A DNA stretch of 60,209 nucleotides from Fidelibacterota bacterium (GTDB taxonomy: Bacteria; Fidelibacterota; Marinisomatia; SCGC-AAA003-L08; JACNLC01). Every line of letters starts with the position of its first letter. Position 1 is the first letter of the stretch. This document shows positions 35,375 to 44,922 of this stretch, piece after piece. Made by a program: the position numbers and the translations under genes. The notes beneath the pieces are model-generated. The model did no database searches and had not been told where the DNA came from. It worked only from the letters and a program-made list of their open reading frames with translations. Location of the stretch: contig JACNLC010000037.1 of assembly GCA_014381725.1 (NCBI GenBank), forward strand, positions 1 through 60,209, given 5' to 3'.

Positions 35375-35848
35375 CTATGAATTAAGCCTTTTTATCTCAG
35401 CAAGAGCTTCTTTTAGACTTTCTAATTCATACTCAACTGATAACACTAATTCATGTTCCGGATAATTTTTGAGAAAATTATTATAATATTCTTCAGCATC
35501 AGAATAAGCGTGCAAATTATTGGCGTAAACATAACCTATCATAAACATTGCTTTTGCTGAAAGCGTTGATTCCTCGAAATTATTGAGTACAAGTTGAAAT
35601 TCTTCAATAGAAATTTCATAATCTTTAACATCATTTAGGTAAATATCACCAATCATAAATTGAGATTCAGGTGCTTTTGGATGTTCCGGGTAGTTGTCAA
35701 TAATCAGTTTTAGCTCAGTAATGCATTCAGTTATTTTTTGTTCATCTCTGAATTTTTTTGCTGATTCCCAATGATTCAACGGATCACTTGTTGGTTTACA
35801 TGCAATCATTAAAACCAGTAGTACGATTGTTGTTAAAGTTATCTTCAT
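35375..35848 (-). CDS. TPR lipoprotein, YbgF/BamD-like
   Basis: A 157-residue predicted lipoprotein. The signal ITLTTIVLLVLMIAC ends in a lipobox. Two or three TPR units follow, including ELKLIIDNYPEHPKAPESQFMIGDIYL and SAKAMFMIGYVYA, the layout seen in BamD and in CpoB/YbgF. It is shorter than BamD. ATG 35848 is chosen over 35884 because it begins the signal peptide and has GGAGA about six bases upstream. It lies between tamA and moxR on minus and may help outer-membrane assembly, but that is positional inference. Confidence 0.8.
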   Translation of the reverse strand: MKITLTTIVLLVLMIACKPTSDPLNHWESAKKFRDEQKITECITELKLIIDNYPEHPKAPESQFMIGDIYLNDVKDYEISIEEFQLVLNNFEESTLSAKAMFMIGYVYANNLHAYSDAEEYYNNFLKNYPEHELVLSVEYELESLKEALAEIKRLNS

Positions 35849-35920
35849 TACTTCTCCATTTTCTTTATTAAATATTAAGTTCAAGTTTACGCATATTTAC
35901 TAATTTATATTACAAACATT

Positions 35921-37687
35921 TTAAAACATATATAACACATCAAACAGAATTGTTGGTTTAGTATTTTTAGCTTCAGGATAAGCAACATCAACTCTTACTG
36001 GTCCTAATGGAGTTGAAATTGTAATACCAGCGCCAACATCCCAAGCTAGTCTTGCTTCTAGAATTTCTCTATAATCTGACATTAATTGCCCAGCATCTAC
36101 AAAAAGTTCTCCACCAATTTTCCAGAATATAGGAAATCGAATTTCAGAATTAAATAAAACTCTAAGGTTTCCTCCATTTGAATTAAAATCTTCAGTTGTT
36201 TTCCATCCTCTAAGAGATGTAGAGCCACCAAGATAGAATTTATCATAGAATTGAAGCGACTCAACATTAACTTCTTCTAAAAAACCTATTTTAAAACGAT
36301 AAGATAGGATAATTGGTGATAGATAGTCAAAATATTGTTTAAACTCGGCGTCAAATTTGTAATGTTGCAATTTGGAAAATTCTATTGTACTCCCGATAGT
36401 AGAAGTTGTCATAAAGTATATACCATTTTGAGGATACAGAAAATTTTCAATATCTTCATATATATATGTGAACTTTAAGGAGCTCCTATCTTCAATCTCA
36501 TAGTTGTTAATATTATCTACATCTGATTTAATGTACTGAAAATTCAAATTTGTTAAAAAACGATAATTTTCTCCACGTACATAAAACAATGAGGTTTCCA
36601 GCCCTTGTGTAATCTTTGAATAATTATCGTAGGTTTCGTCATAAAAGTATTTAATCCTAAGTGGAATTCTAAAACCCAGCGTCCATGGCGCTCGCCACAC
36701 AACTGAAAATTCTTTCTGAGGTAAAGTGAAATCTTCATCTAATTTCACACCAATACCACCTTTAAATTCTAATCTACCTGTTGTATTAAATAGATTACCT
36801 GTAGTCCATCTATATTTTCCATTAAAGGTTGACATTGGCGGGGCACCCTCGCCCATCGGAGATTCTTCTTGATCAAATCCAATTCGACCTTCAATTGTTC
36901 GATTATTGTATTCACGAATCTTAATATCAATATCAACAAAATCTTCAAAGTTGTTTACAATTTTAGGAATCATCTCAACAGAGCTAAAAACTCCTGATGA
37001 AAATATTCTCTTTTGAGATTCTTTAATCGCTACTGAATTATATATATCTTGATAGGAAAAAAGTAATTCTCTCATTACGAACATTTTAGGAAGTTTTTCC
37101 AAACCAAAAATAGTAATATTGTTTATTTTATAAGTTATACCTTCAGAGATATTAATCCTCAGAATAACTTTATTATCAATAATTTCTATTTCTTCAACAA
37201 TTGATATCTTAATCTTACCAAGAACTAAATATCTTTCTTTTAACACAATTAATTGACTTCTAATTTTAACTGGATTGTAAAATTCATTAATGTTATGATC
37301 TAATATAGTTTGAATTTTCTGATCAGAAAATAATTTGTTACCAACTATATCAATATTTTGAAGTTTATAGCGTATCCCTTCGTTTATGTGAAATGTAATA
37401 TTATAATTGTTTTCATCTAATTGATCTGTAATATTATGTACTTGTGCGTCGAGATATCCTTTGGAAAGATAATATGTTTTTAACGCTAACTCATCCACTT
37501 TTATCAATTTTGGATTATATTTTGTTTTATTGAATAATTGACGAGATACAGATTTGGTTACTAATACAAGTTCTTTTGATGGAATAGAGTAGTTTCCATC
37601 GAATTCTACATTATTTATGTATCTATTATTTGCAGTAAAAGCAATACCAAAATAAAGAAATAATAATAAATACCTAAAATAGTACAT
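35921..37687 (-). CDS. Omp85-family outer membrane protein, TamA-like
   Basis: A 588-residue outer-membrane barrel of the Omp85 superfamily. After a signal peptide, POTRA-like domains occupy about residues 20-260 (YINNVEFDGNYSIPSKELV, LQNIDIVGNKLFSDQKIQ, INNITIFGLEKLPKMFV). The C-terminal barrel contains the lid-lock-like FYLGGSTSLRGW and ends in LGPVRVDVAYPEAK and a terminal Phe. The start overlaps the tamB stop in TAATG. Next to tamB it is best seen as the TamA partner rather than BamA, which would be an essential separate gene. Confidence 0.88.
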   Translation of the reverse strand: MYYFRYLLLFLYFGIAFTANNRYINNVEFDGNYSIPSKELVLVTKSVSRQLFNKTKYNPKLIKVDELALKTYYLSKGYLDAQVHNITDQLDENNYNITFHINEGIRYKLQNIDIVGNKLFSDQKIQTILDHNINEFYNPVKIRSQLIVLKERYLVLGKIKISIVEEIEIIDNKVILRINISEGITYKINNITIFGLEKLPKMFVMRELLFSYQDIYNSVAIKESQKRIFSSGVFSSVEMIPKIVNNFEDFVDIDIKIREYNNRTIEGRIGFDQEESPMGEGAPPMSTFNGKYRWTTGNLFNTTGRLEFKGGIGVKLDEDFTLPQKEFSVVWRAPWTLGFRIPLRIKYFYDETYDNYSKITQGLETSLFYVRGENYRFLTNLNFQYIKSDVDNINNYEIEDRSSLKFTYIYEDIENFLYPQNGIYFMTTSTIGSTIEFSKLQHYKFDAEFKQYFDYLSPIILSYRFKIGFLEEVNVESLQFYDKFYLGGSTSLRGWKTTEDFNSNGGNLRVLFNSEIRFPIFWKIGGELFVDAGQLMSDYREILEARLAWDVGAGITISTPLGPVRVDVAYPEAKNTKPTILFDVLYMF

Positions 37688-40600
37688 TAATACCGATATT
37701 TAATTTTATAATTTAGGTGTAAGTATCTATCCTCATCTATCCGACCAATAATTGACATGTTTCTATTTAATCTATATCCTAATTCGTACTCGAAAGTATT
37801 TTCCTCGTTATTAACTCCACTCTTAATATTAACATAGGTCTTGTTAGACAGATTCTTGCCAATGTATAAACTTAGACTTGAATCATCGTACCCACTCATT
37901 AACGACCCACTGCTATGTACTTGAAATTTATCAATAATAGTATACTTTGTAATGTTCCTCTCAAATTCATTCTCAAGATAATTTGAAACAAAATTCCCTG
38001 CTTTATTTATCGCAATCTCATTTTCATCAGATGGTGAATTTCTAAACAACAATAATTCGATGATATCATTCTGCGAGTAACCATGTTCAGATTCTAAAAT
38101 TAAATTAGGATTATCCAACTCACCTAATAAAACAATATCGACACCTTCACCAGCTACATTCGTACTCGCGTGCAAATCTAATTTTGGTATTGCAGTAGTA
38201 GGATCTAAAATAATTGTACCTTCTGTCTGACTATACTCATTACCATTAAAGAAAAAAGTGCCATCAATTACATTCAAATTACCTGAATAACGAAACTTCT
38301 CATTCCCTACAGCTGTGATATTCATATCACCTTCTAATACTAAATCTAAATAGTCATTTTCTATTTTTACAATATTTTCCAAAGGAACATGAATGTTATA
38401 AACTATGGTTTTTTTGGGATTAATTTTGCGCAGTTTATTATTATCTCCTTTAGCAAATTCTGATGTAACAGTAAAATTATATGGATGAGGAGTAAATTCC
38501 CCAGTAATTTTTATAGTATCTTTGCCAGTTATAGTAAAATTTGCATCTCCAACACCTTCAAAACCATCAGCAGGAGTTGATAAATACAAATTGTTTGCTG
38601 TCAATAATAGAGAGTAGTCCGGTTGGAAAAAGTTTTCTAAACTCATACTTCCTTTAATGGTAATATTTGGTTCTTCTTGCTTATCTGTTTCCTTCGTGAA
38701 GAATCTTTTGATTTTATTAACGATACTATTCTCATTTTGAACATCGTACGATGTTGCAGTAAAGTTTTCCAATATAAGACGGTTATTATTAATAAATGCA
38801 ATACCATTTAAGCTATGAAATGAATTTTCTAAAGGCATAAGACTTATAGAACCATCACGAACTATTACTTGACCGTTTCGAATTGGATTTTTCAATGTAC
38901 CAGTAATTGATAATTGATAAGAATAATTACCATTTGCAGAGTCTATAATAGCCATATATGGAAGTAAAAATTCAAATTCTTTCGATTTACCTGTAATCAT
39001 AATATCCATTGGATAATGCTTTATATGCTCTATGTCTGTTGAAATTAACCCTAAATTCACTGGCAAATATCCTGAACATGTATACTTTCCAGTATCCGTA
39101 AGAAGTTTAATTCCCTTCATATATAGTTGTTTATTCTCATAAACAATGGATCCTGAAATTGATTTCCCGTTAATTTTGTCAAACACTGGTTTATTGATAT
39201 TGAGGTCCATCCTAAACAACGGATTTGAAGCAGGACCTTGCATTCTAAATTCACCACTAATCAAACCCTCAGTATTATGAGACCAAGGAAAATATCTATT
39301 TAGAGAAACTAAATCAAAATTATCAAAACTTCCATTAAGTTTCAAAGAATCAGTTTCAGAAAATATCGATGCAGAATCTTTTCCACTTATTGTTAACCAA
39401 CCAGATAAAGAAATTTCGCCAAGTTGATTGTTAACTGAAAACTCACTAAACAACAATCTATTATTCCGATATGAAAATTTACCTAACATTTTAGAAAATT
39501 CAATGTCATCAAAAACACCATTTCTTATTTCAACATTAGATAGAATTATTGGATATTTTTCCCACATTGAGATGTGAAACTCTCCTTTTGCAATTCCTTG
39601 AAGGCGTTGGTCGTTTCCTAATATTGTGTTGACTTCTGAGAGATTTAAATTTTCAGTATTAAACCAAAATCGGTATTTCTTACTGTCTATAATATCTCCA
39701 GTTGCAATAGCAGACCCATCACCAATTTTGAATAGCGATTTTTTCAACACAAATTTATTGTCGAGTTTTGTGAAATGAATATCATCTGAAGAAAAGTTTA
39801 CACCTCTAAAGTTTCCAGTTAGAGAATCAACATAAAACTCATTATAATTATCAAACAGAACACCTTGTAAGGCAAAATACTCGTCATTTGCGTTCCAAAT
39901 ATTCAAATCAGATATAGTGATGTTTCCATCATCTAACGACAAAAATACATCAGCAGTATCAAAATCCAAATCATAAATTTGTAAACCGGTAAAATCTGAT
40001 TGTATAAAACCCGAATTTGTAGAGTCAATTGAAATATCAAACTTTATATTTGATTCTTTAATAAATAATTTATCAGCAATTGATGTCGAATCTAGACTAA
40101 CTAAACCATCAATAAAACAGTTTTCTTTTATCTTGGATAACTTAATATCAGATATTCCACTTAGACGAATTTGCGGTGCGTTTTCGTAATACTCAGAAAT
40201 ATCCAAATTCCTATGTGTAAACAATCCTGAAATTGACATATTATTCTCTTCGGTGTCAATGGAAATTGAGGATATATTACCACTCAAGTTATTTCCATCG
40301 AAAATTACATTTTCTGTTGATTCTAATTTTCCCCCTCCATAAAGGAATTTTCCAGAAATAGAATTTACAGCAAAATCATTATAGTAGGAATTTTCTAAAT
40401 CAGTTTGAATATTCAAGTGTTCTAATTTAGTATCACCATGAACTGAAATATCACCGTTTAATTGTAGTAGCACAGAGTCATTTTTATATTCTATATTTGT
40501 TGCGTGTGTACTTATTTGCCAGTTTCTTTTAGTAATATTGTAGTTTCCAACAAACTCTAGTTTCTCTACTGAATTTTTCAATGTTCCTCTATCAATCTTT

Positions 40601-41484
40601 ACAGCTGAAGTATCTAGTAAAATTGAGAAAGATAACTCGTCATAAGATTTATTGTGGAAATTACATTTGCTATCTATTGATGCTCTAATAGTTTGACTTT
40701 CTGTAATTCCATCAACTTTAATTTCAATATCTGAAATTTCAACATTATCATCATTAGTGATGTCTAAACTGTAATCATTAATTGTAGCAAGTAAGTCAAA
40801 ATCGTATAACTCGTTTATATTCAAATTACCAGAAATATCTCCAGATAATTCATCGATTGAAAGTTGAATTGCATCAAAATGAAGAAAATTATCATCGAGT
40901 GAGATTTTACCTCGCTTGAGCTTCACATTATCTGTGATTCTGTTAGATTTTAAGGATATCTCGTCTAATCCGATAGATAATACATCAGAAATATCTACAT
41001 CACATATAGCATCAATATTGATTGAATCTTTTTGAAAAACTAATAGAATATTATCTAGAGTTAACTGGTCAATAGAAGTAGAAAAAGGAATTTCATTAGT
41101 TCGAGAAATAATACTAATATTTTCAAGATATGTATCTAACAACAAATATCCATTTTGTATTGTAATATCGTTAAATTGCAAATTACCATAAATAAGTTTT
41201 AGAAGCTCTATGTCAATCGAAATATTGCTTATATAGCTAATCCTGGTATCTTTTTTAGATAATTCAACATCTTGTAATACAAAACCACTAAAGAAGTTTC
41301 CTTCAAATCCATTAATTTTGATTGATATATCTGTAGAACTAGAAATTAGGTTGACAATACGATTTTGAATATCTTTAACAAATAATGCTGGTTTAAATAA
41401 AAATAGACCTCCCCCAATCAAAACAATAATTAGGGTGAGTAAAATAATACTCCCAAACCATCTCTTTATCTTTTTATTTGCCAT
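37687..41484 (-). CDS. TamB-like translocation and assembly module protein
   Basis: A 1,265-residue protein with an N-terminal signal anchor (IILLTLIIVLIGGGLFLF) and a very long beta-rich body, the layout of TamB/AsmA-like inter-membrane proteins that form a hydrophobic groove spanning the periplasm. The C-terminal region has the DUF490/TamB segment (GTIILDPTTAIPKLDLHAST, VLLGELDNPNLIL, IIELLLFRNSPS) and ends in a barrel-like YKIKYRY. It is directly upstream of tamA with a one-base overlap. TamAB relatives assist insertion of some outer-membrane proteins and lipid transport. Confidence 0.92.
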   Translation of the reverse strand: MANKKIKRWFGSIILLTLIIVLIGGGLFLFKPALFVKDIQNRIVNLISSSTDISIKINGFEGNFFSGFVLQDVELSKKDTRISYISNISIDIELLKLIYGNLQFNDITIQNGYLLLDTYLENISIISRTNEIPFSTSIDQLTLDNILLVFQKDSINIDAICDVDISDVLSIGLDEISLKSNRITDNVKLKRGKISLDDNFLHFDAIQLSIDELSGDISGNLNINELYDFDLLATINDYSLDITNDDNVEISDIEIKVDGITESQTIRASIDSKCNFHNKSYDELSFSILLDTSAVKIDRGTLKNSVEKLEFVGNYNITKRNWQISTHATNIEYKNDSVLLQLNGDISVHGDTKLEHLNIQTDLENSYYNDFAVNSISGKFLYGGGKLESTENVIFDGNNLSGNISSISIDTEENNMSISGLFTHRNLDISEYYENAPQIRLSGISDIKLSKIKENCFIDGLVSLDSTSIADKLFIKESNIKFDISIDSTNSGFIQSDFTGLQIYDLDFDTADVFLSLDDGNITISDLNIWNANDEYFALQGVLFDNYNEFYVDSLTGNFRGVNFSSDDIHFTKLDNKFVLKKSLFKIGDGSAIATGDIIDSKKYRFWFNTENLNLSEVNTILGNDQRLQGIAKGEFHISMWEKYPIILSNVEIRNGVFDDIEFSKMLGKFSYRNNRLLFSEFSVNNQLGEISLSGWLTISGKDSASIFSETDSLKLNGSFDNFDLVSLNRYFPWSHNTEGLISGEFRMQGPASNPLFRMDLNINKPVFDKINGKSISGSIVYENKQLYMKGIKLLTDTGKYTCSGYLPVNLGLISTDIEHIKHYPMDIMITGKSKEFEFLLPYMAIIDSANGNYSYQLSITGTLKNPIRNGQVIVRDGSISLMPLENSFHSLNGIAFINNNRLILENFTATSYDVQNENSIVNKIKRFFTKETDKQEEPNITIKGSMSLENFFQPDYSLLLTANNLYLSTPADGFEGVGDANFTITGKDTIKITGEFTPHPYNFTVTSEFAKGDNNKLRKINPKKTIVYNIHVPLENIVKIENDYLDLVLEGDMNITAVGNEKFRYSGNLNVIDGTFFFNGNEYSQTEGTIILDPTTAIPKLDLHASTNVAGEGVDIVLLGELDNPNLILESEHGYSQNDIIELLLFRNSPSDENEIAINKAGNFVSNYLENEFERNITKYTIIDKFQVHSSGSLMSGYDDSSLSLYIGKNLSNKTYVNIKSGVNNEENTFEYELGYRLNRNMSIIGRIDEDRYLHLNYKIKYRY

Positions 41485-41524
41485 TGTTATTATATAAAAA
41501 ATTACAACAAGTTTGTTTCATAAA

Positions 41525-41558
41525 AAAAGGGCGGACAATAATATTATCCACCCCTTTT
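41525..41558 (-). terminator. Imperfect terminator after dnaK
   Basis: AAAAGGGCGGACAAT pairs with ATTATCCACCCCTTTT with two internal mismatches, and is followed on minus by a T run (A run 41522-41528). It lies 20 bases after the dnaK stop. Confidence 0.7.
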
Positions 41559-41576
41559 CAATATTAGTGTCTTCTC

Positions 41577-43478
41577 TTACTTGTCATCCACTACTTCAAA
41601 ATCTGCATCTTCAACATTGTCACCTTCAGATTTTGTTGAACCCTGAGGAGTAGCTTCTTGCTGTTGAGCTGCTTCTTCTTGTGTCTGTTGATACATTTTC
41701 TCACTGACTTTGTTCCACGCCTTGTTTAATTCATCCATTTTATCTTTTATTGTTGGAATGTCAGTATTATTATTTGCTTCTTTTAATTTTTCCACAGCAT
41801 CTTGAATAGGATTTTTATCATCATCAGATAATTTGTCACCTAGTTCTTCCATTTGTTTTTCAGTCTGATAAACAAGCTGATCAGCTTGATTATGAGTTTC
41901 AACTTCTTCTCTTTTTGATTTATCTTCAGCTTCGTGTTCTTTAGCATCATTTTTCATCTTTTCAATTTCATTTTCAGAAAGACCGCTTGAAGCTTCAATT
42001 CTGATACTTTGTTCCTTGCTAGTTGCTTTATCTTTTGCTGAAACATTTAGTATTCCATTTGCATCAATATCAAAAGATACTTCAATTTGAGGTATTCCTC
42101 TTGGTGCAGATGGAATTCCATCTAGATGGAATCTACCAAGCGATTTGTTGTGCAATGCCATATCTCGCTCACCTTGAAGAATGTGAACCTCAACTGAAGT
42201 CTGACTATCTGCAGCTGTTGAAAATACTTGACTTTTCTTTGAAGGGATTGTCGTATTTGCTTCAATCAATCGTGTAAACACACCGCCAAGTGTTTCTATT
42301 CCAAGTGATAACGGAGTTACATCTAATAATAGAATATCTTCGACATCTCCTGCTAAAACACCACCTTGAATTGCGGCTCCTATTGCTACAACTTCATCAG
42401 GATTTACACCTTTATTAGGTTCTTTACCAAAAATATTTTTAACAACTTCTTGAACTTTTGGAATTCTAGTAGACCCACCAACTAAAATAATTTCGTCAAT
42501 ATCGGATGCTTTTAATTTGGCATCTTTCAACGCTGTAATACACGGTTTCTTTGTTCTTTCAATCAAATTATCAACTAGAGATTCAAATTTAGCTCTACTT
42601 AAACTGATGTTCAAATGCTTTGGCCCATCTTTATCTGCTGTTATAAATGGTAAATTAACATCTGTTTGCTTTGAAGAAGATAATTCACATTTTGCTTTTT
42701 CTGCAGCCTCTTTTAATCGTTGAAGAGCCATCGGATCTTTGCGTAAATCGATACTATCCGATTTCTTAAATTCATCTGCTAACCAATTCATCAGGGCTTG
42801 ATCTAAATCATCACCTCCCAAATGTGTATCACCATTGGTTGATTTAACTTCAAATACTCCATCACCTAATTCTAGTATTGAAACATCAAATGTTCCACCA
42901 CCAAAATCAAAAACAGCAATTTTTTCATCTTTCTTCTTATCTAATCCGTATGACAATGCGGCAGCCGTGGGTTCGTTAATGATTCTTCGAACATTTAATC
43001 CAGCAATTTTACCTGAATCTTTTGTAGCTTGCCGTTGACTATCGTTAAAATATGCAGGAACTGTAATCACAGCATCGGTTACTTTTTCACCCAGATACTC
43101 TTCAGCTGTTTGTTTGAGTTTTTGAAGAACCATTGCACTAATTTCTGGTGGTTTGTATTCCTTGTTCTCAATTTTAAACATTACCTCACCATTTTTACCT
43201 TTAATAATTTTGTAAGGCACTTCTTCAATTTCTGTTCCAACTTCATTGTACATTCTACCAACAAACCTCTTCGTCGAAAATACTGTATTTTCTGGATTTG
43301 TTACCGCTTGTCTTTTTGCAGGTTGGCCGATTAGTCTATCCGCATCTTTCGTAAAAGCAACTACGGATGGAGTTGTTCTTCCACCTTCAGCATTTTGAAT
43401 TACTGTTGGACTTCCACCTTCCATCACAGAAACACAAGAGTTTGTAGTTCCTAAATCAATTCCAATTATTTTTCCCAT
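41577..43478 (-). CDS. dnaK: Chaperone DnaK (Hsp70)
   Basis: A 633-residue Hsp70. The ATPase domain has [40 protein letters not shown] and [13 protein letters not shown]. The substrate-binding domain contains [14 protein letters not shown]. The C-terminus is a Gln/Ala-rich linker ending in [10 protein letters not shown], the acidic tail. GGAGAAATT precedes the ATG. Neither dnaJ nor grpE lies beside it, so the chaperone set is dispersed. A TGGCAC-N5-TTGTTA element in the leader matches one before groES. Confidence 0.98.
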   Translation of the reverse strand: MGKIIGIDLGTTNSCVSVMEGGSPTVIQNAEGGRTTPSVVAFTKDADRLIGQPAKRQAVTNPENTVFSTKRFVGRMYNEVGTEIEEVPYKIIKGKNGEVMFKIENKEYKPPEISAMVLQKLKQTAEEYLGEKVTDAVITVPAYFNDSQRQATKDSGKIAGLNVRRIINEPTAAALSYGLDKKKDEKIAVFDFGGGTFDVSILELGDGVFEVKSTNGDTHLGGDDLDQALMNWLADEFKKSDSIDLRKDPMALQRLKEAAEKAKCELSSSKQTDVNLPFITADKDGPKHLNISLSRAKFESLVDNLIERTKKPCITALKDAKLKASDIDEIILVGGSTRIPKVQEVVKNIFGKEPNKGVNPDEVVAIGAAIQGGVLAGDVEDILLLDVTPLSLGIETLGGVFTRLIEANTTIPSKKSQVFSTAADSQTSVEVHILQGERDMALHNKSLGRFHLDGIPSAPRGIPQIEVSFDIDANGILNVSAKDKATSKEQSIRIEASSGLSENEIEKMKNDAKEHEAEDKSKREEVETHNQADQLVYQTEKQMEELGDKLSDDDKNPIQDAVEKLKEANNNTDIPTIKDKMDELNKAWNKVSEKMYQQTQEEAAQQQEATPQGSTKSEGDNVEDADFEVVDDK

Positions 43479-43524
43479 AATTTCTCCATTTTATTAAATT
43501 ATTAATTATTTTCTGATTTAACCG

Positions 43525-43541
43525 TAACAAGAAATGTGCCA
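43525..43541 (-). promoter_or_regulatory. Candidate promoter element before dnaK, shared with groES
   Basis: On minus, TGGCAC-N5-TTGTTA lies about 50 bases before the dnaK ATG, and the same layout lies before groES. The GG-N10-GT spacing resembles sigma-54, but the -12 GC is GT here. Function is inferred from its occurrence at both heat-shock loci. Confidence 0.4.
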
Positions 43542-43587
43542 CAGAATTAATGTGCGCCATAATGACAGTTGGTGGAAGATTTAAATA

Positions 43588-44922
43588 TTATCTGTTTATA
43601 AGATCGGATAGCAGAACAACATCTACGATATTGATAATGGAATCTTGATTTAGGTCACTTGCACAAAATTCATATTCATTCGGAATTGAGTCACTTTCCA
43701 AAATAAAATCTATAATTTGTACAATATCATAAACATCAAATGTATCATCTTGGTTTAGGTCTCCGATTACACATTCAAAATATTGATTGTAAATTGCATC
43801 CCAAAGTTGAGTATTATTGCCATCATAACCTAATGCCCACATTCCAATTCCAGATAATTCCTTTACATCAGCATATTGATATTTGATTGAAAGGGTTAAG
43901 CTGTCGTCATACCAACATTGTCTCCAATTTGTATCTTGATATACAAACCAAGAGGATGAAGTTGATTCATTAAAAAGCGATTCAACACCCAACATATTTT
44001 GGATATTAGCATAAGTTCGAGCAGTAGCAGATCCGGTTGTTTGTGAATAGATCGAATTATCCATTACTGGCCAATCATATCCATAATAAGGCAATCCTAA
44101 AATTATTTTATCACTTTGATAATTTGTTTCGTCCAAATAGTCAACAACTGTATAGTCTAAGTCATAGTAAAATCCACCTAAAGGACTTACAGGCCCTGCA
44201 GTTGGTCCGCTCGACCAATGATAATCATAACCCATTATAAATAGTCCATCAGTTATTTGAGCAAGGTAGTTAAAATCCCAAGCGTTTGACCAATCAATAG
44301 CAGGGGTTGCCATTGTAACGATTGAACCTGGAATATTCTCATGAAAAGTATTTACTAATTCTAACATAAATACATTTAGACTATCCCGCATACTTGAAGG
44401 AAGTAATTCGAAATCTATATCCACACCATCACCACCAACTTCTGAAACTGCAGATAATAGATTTTGTATAGCATTTGTTCGGTTTTGAGGATTTCCAAGC
44501 AGATTCTCTAAAGATGAACTACCAAACAAGGTAGCACATAATTTGACTTTTACATTTCTATCATGTGCAAACTCGACTAAATCTGAAGACAACCAATTAT
44601 GATAATTTGTAATATTACCATAAGAATCCAATTCAGCTGAAAAGTAATTAATTTGAGACAATAAATCATATCGTAAACTGGGATATTCTGAGTACATCCA
44701 ATAGGGTAAATATCCGACGATTTCTCGGCTTAATACTGTTTGATATCTTTCTGGAGTTTTGATATTTTTAGCATCTAAATCTATTTTCTCAAAATCAATA
44801 ATTGTGTTTTTATTTTGTAGTAATTCTCTAATGTGAATTGATAAATGCTCTTGCGGTATTAGTAATGAGAATACAGAAACAAAAGTTACAAACCAATTTA
44901 ATATTGTTTTATCAAATTTCAT
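43588..44922 (-). CDS. Secreted GH18-family protein with dockerin repeats
   Basis: A 444-residue exported glycoside-hydrolase-18 protein. After the signal sequence (WFVTFVSVFSLLIP), the TIM-barrel domain has EIVGYLPYWM, the catalytic GGDGVDIDFE (DxxDxDxE with the acid Glu), FIMGYDYHWSSG and GIGMWALGYDG. The C-terminus is a dockerin-like pair of calcium loops, GDLNQDDTFDVYD and SDLNQDSIINIVD. GH18 members cleave chitin, peptidoglycan or other GlcNAc polymers; the sequence resembles spore-type YaaH-like enzymes as much as chitinases. No cohesin is visible, so the dockerin may be a surface tag as in other FCB-group bacteria. It is coupled to the ggt stop as TAATG. Confidence 0.88.
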   Translation of the reverse strand: MKFDKTILNWFVTFVSVFSLLIPQEHLSIHIRELLQNKNTIIDFEKIDLDAKNIKTPERYQTVLSREIVGYLPYWMYSEYPSLRYDLLSQINYFSAELDSYGNITNYHNWLSSDLVEFAHDRNVKVKLCATLFGSSSLENLLGNPQNRTNAIQNLLSAVSEVGGDGVDIDFELLPSSMRDSLNVFMLELVNTFHENIPGSIVTMATPAIDWSNAWDFNYLAQITDGLFIMGYDYHWSSGPTAGPVSPLGGFYYDLDYTVVDYLDETNYQSDKIILGLPYYGYDWPVMDNSIYSQTTGSATARTYANIQNMLGVESLFNESTSSSWFVYQDTNWRQCWYDDSLTLSIKYQYADVKELSGIGMWALGYDGNNTQLWDAIYNQYFECVIGDLNQDDTFDVYDIVQIIDFILESDSIPNEYEFCASDLNQDSIINIVDVVLLSDLINR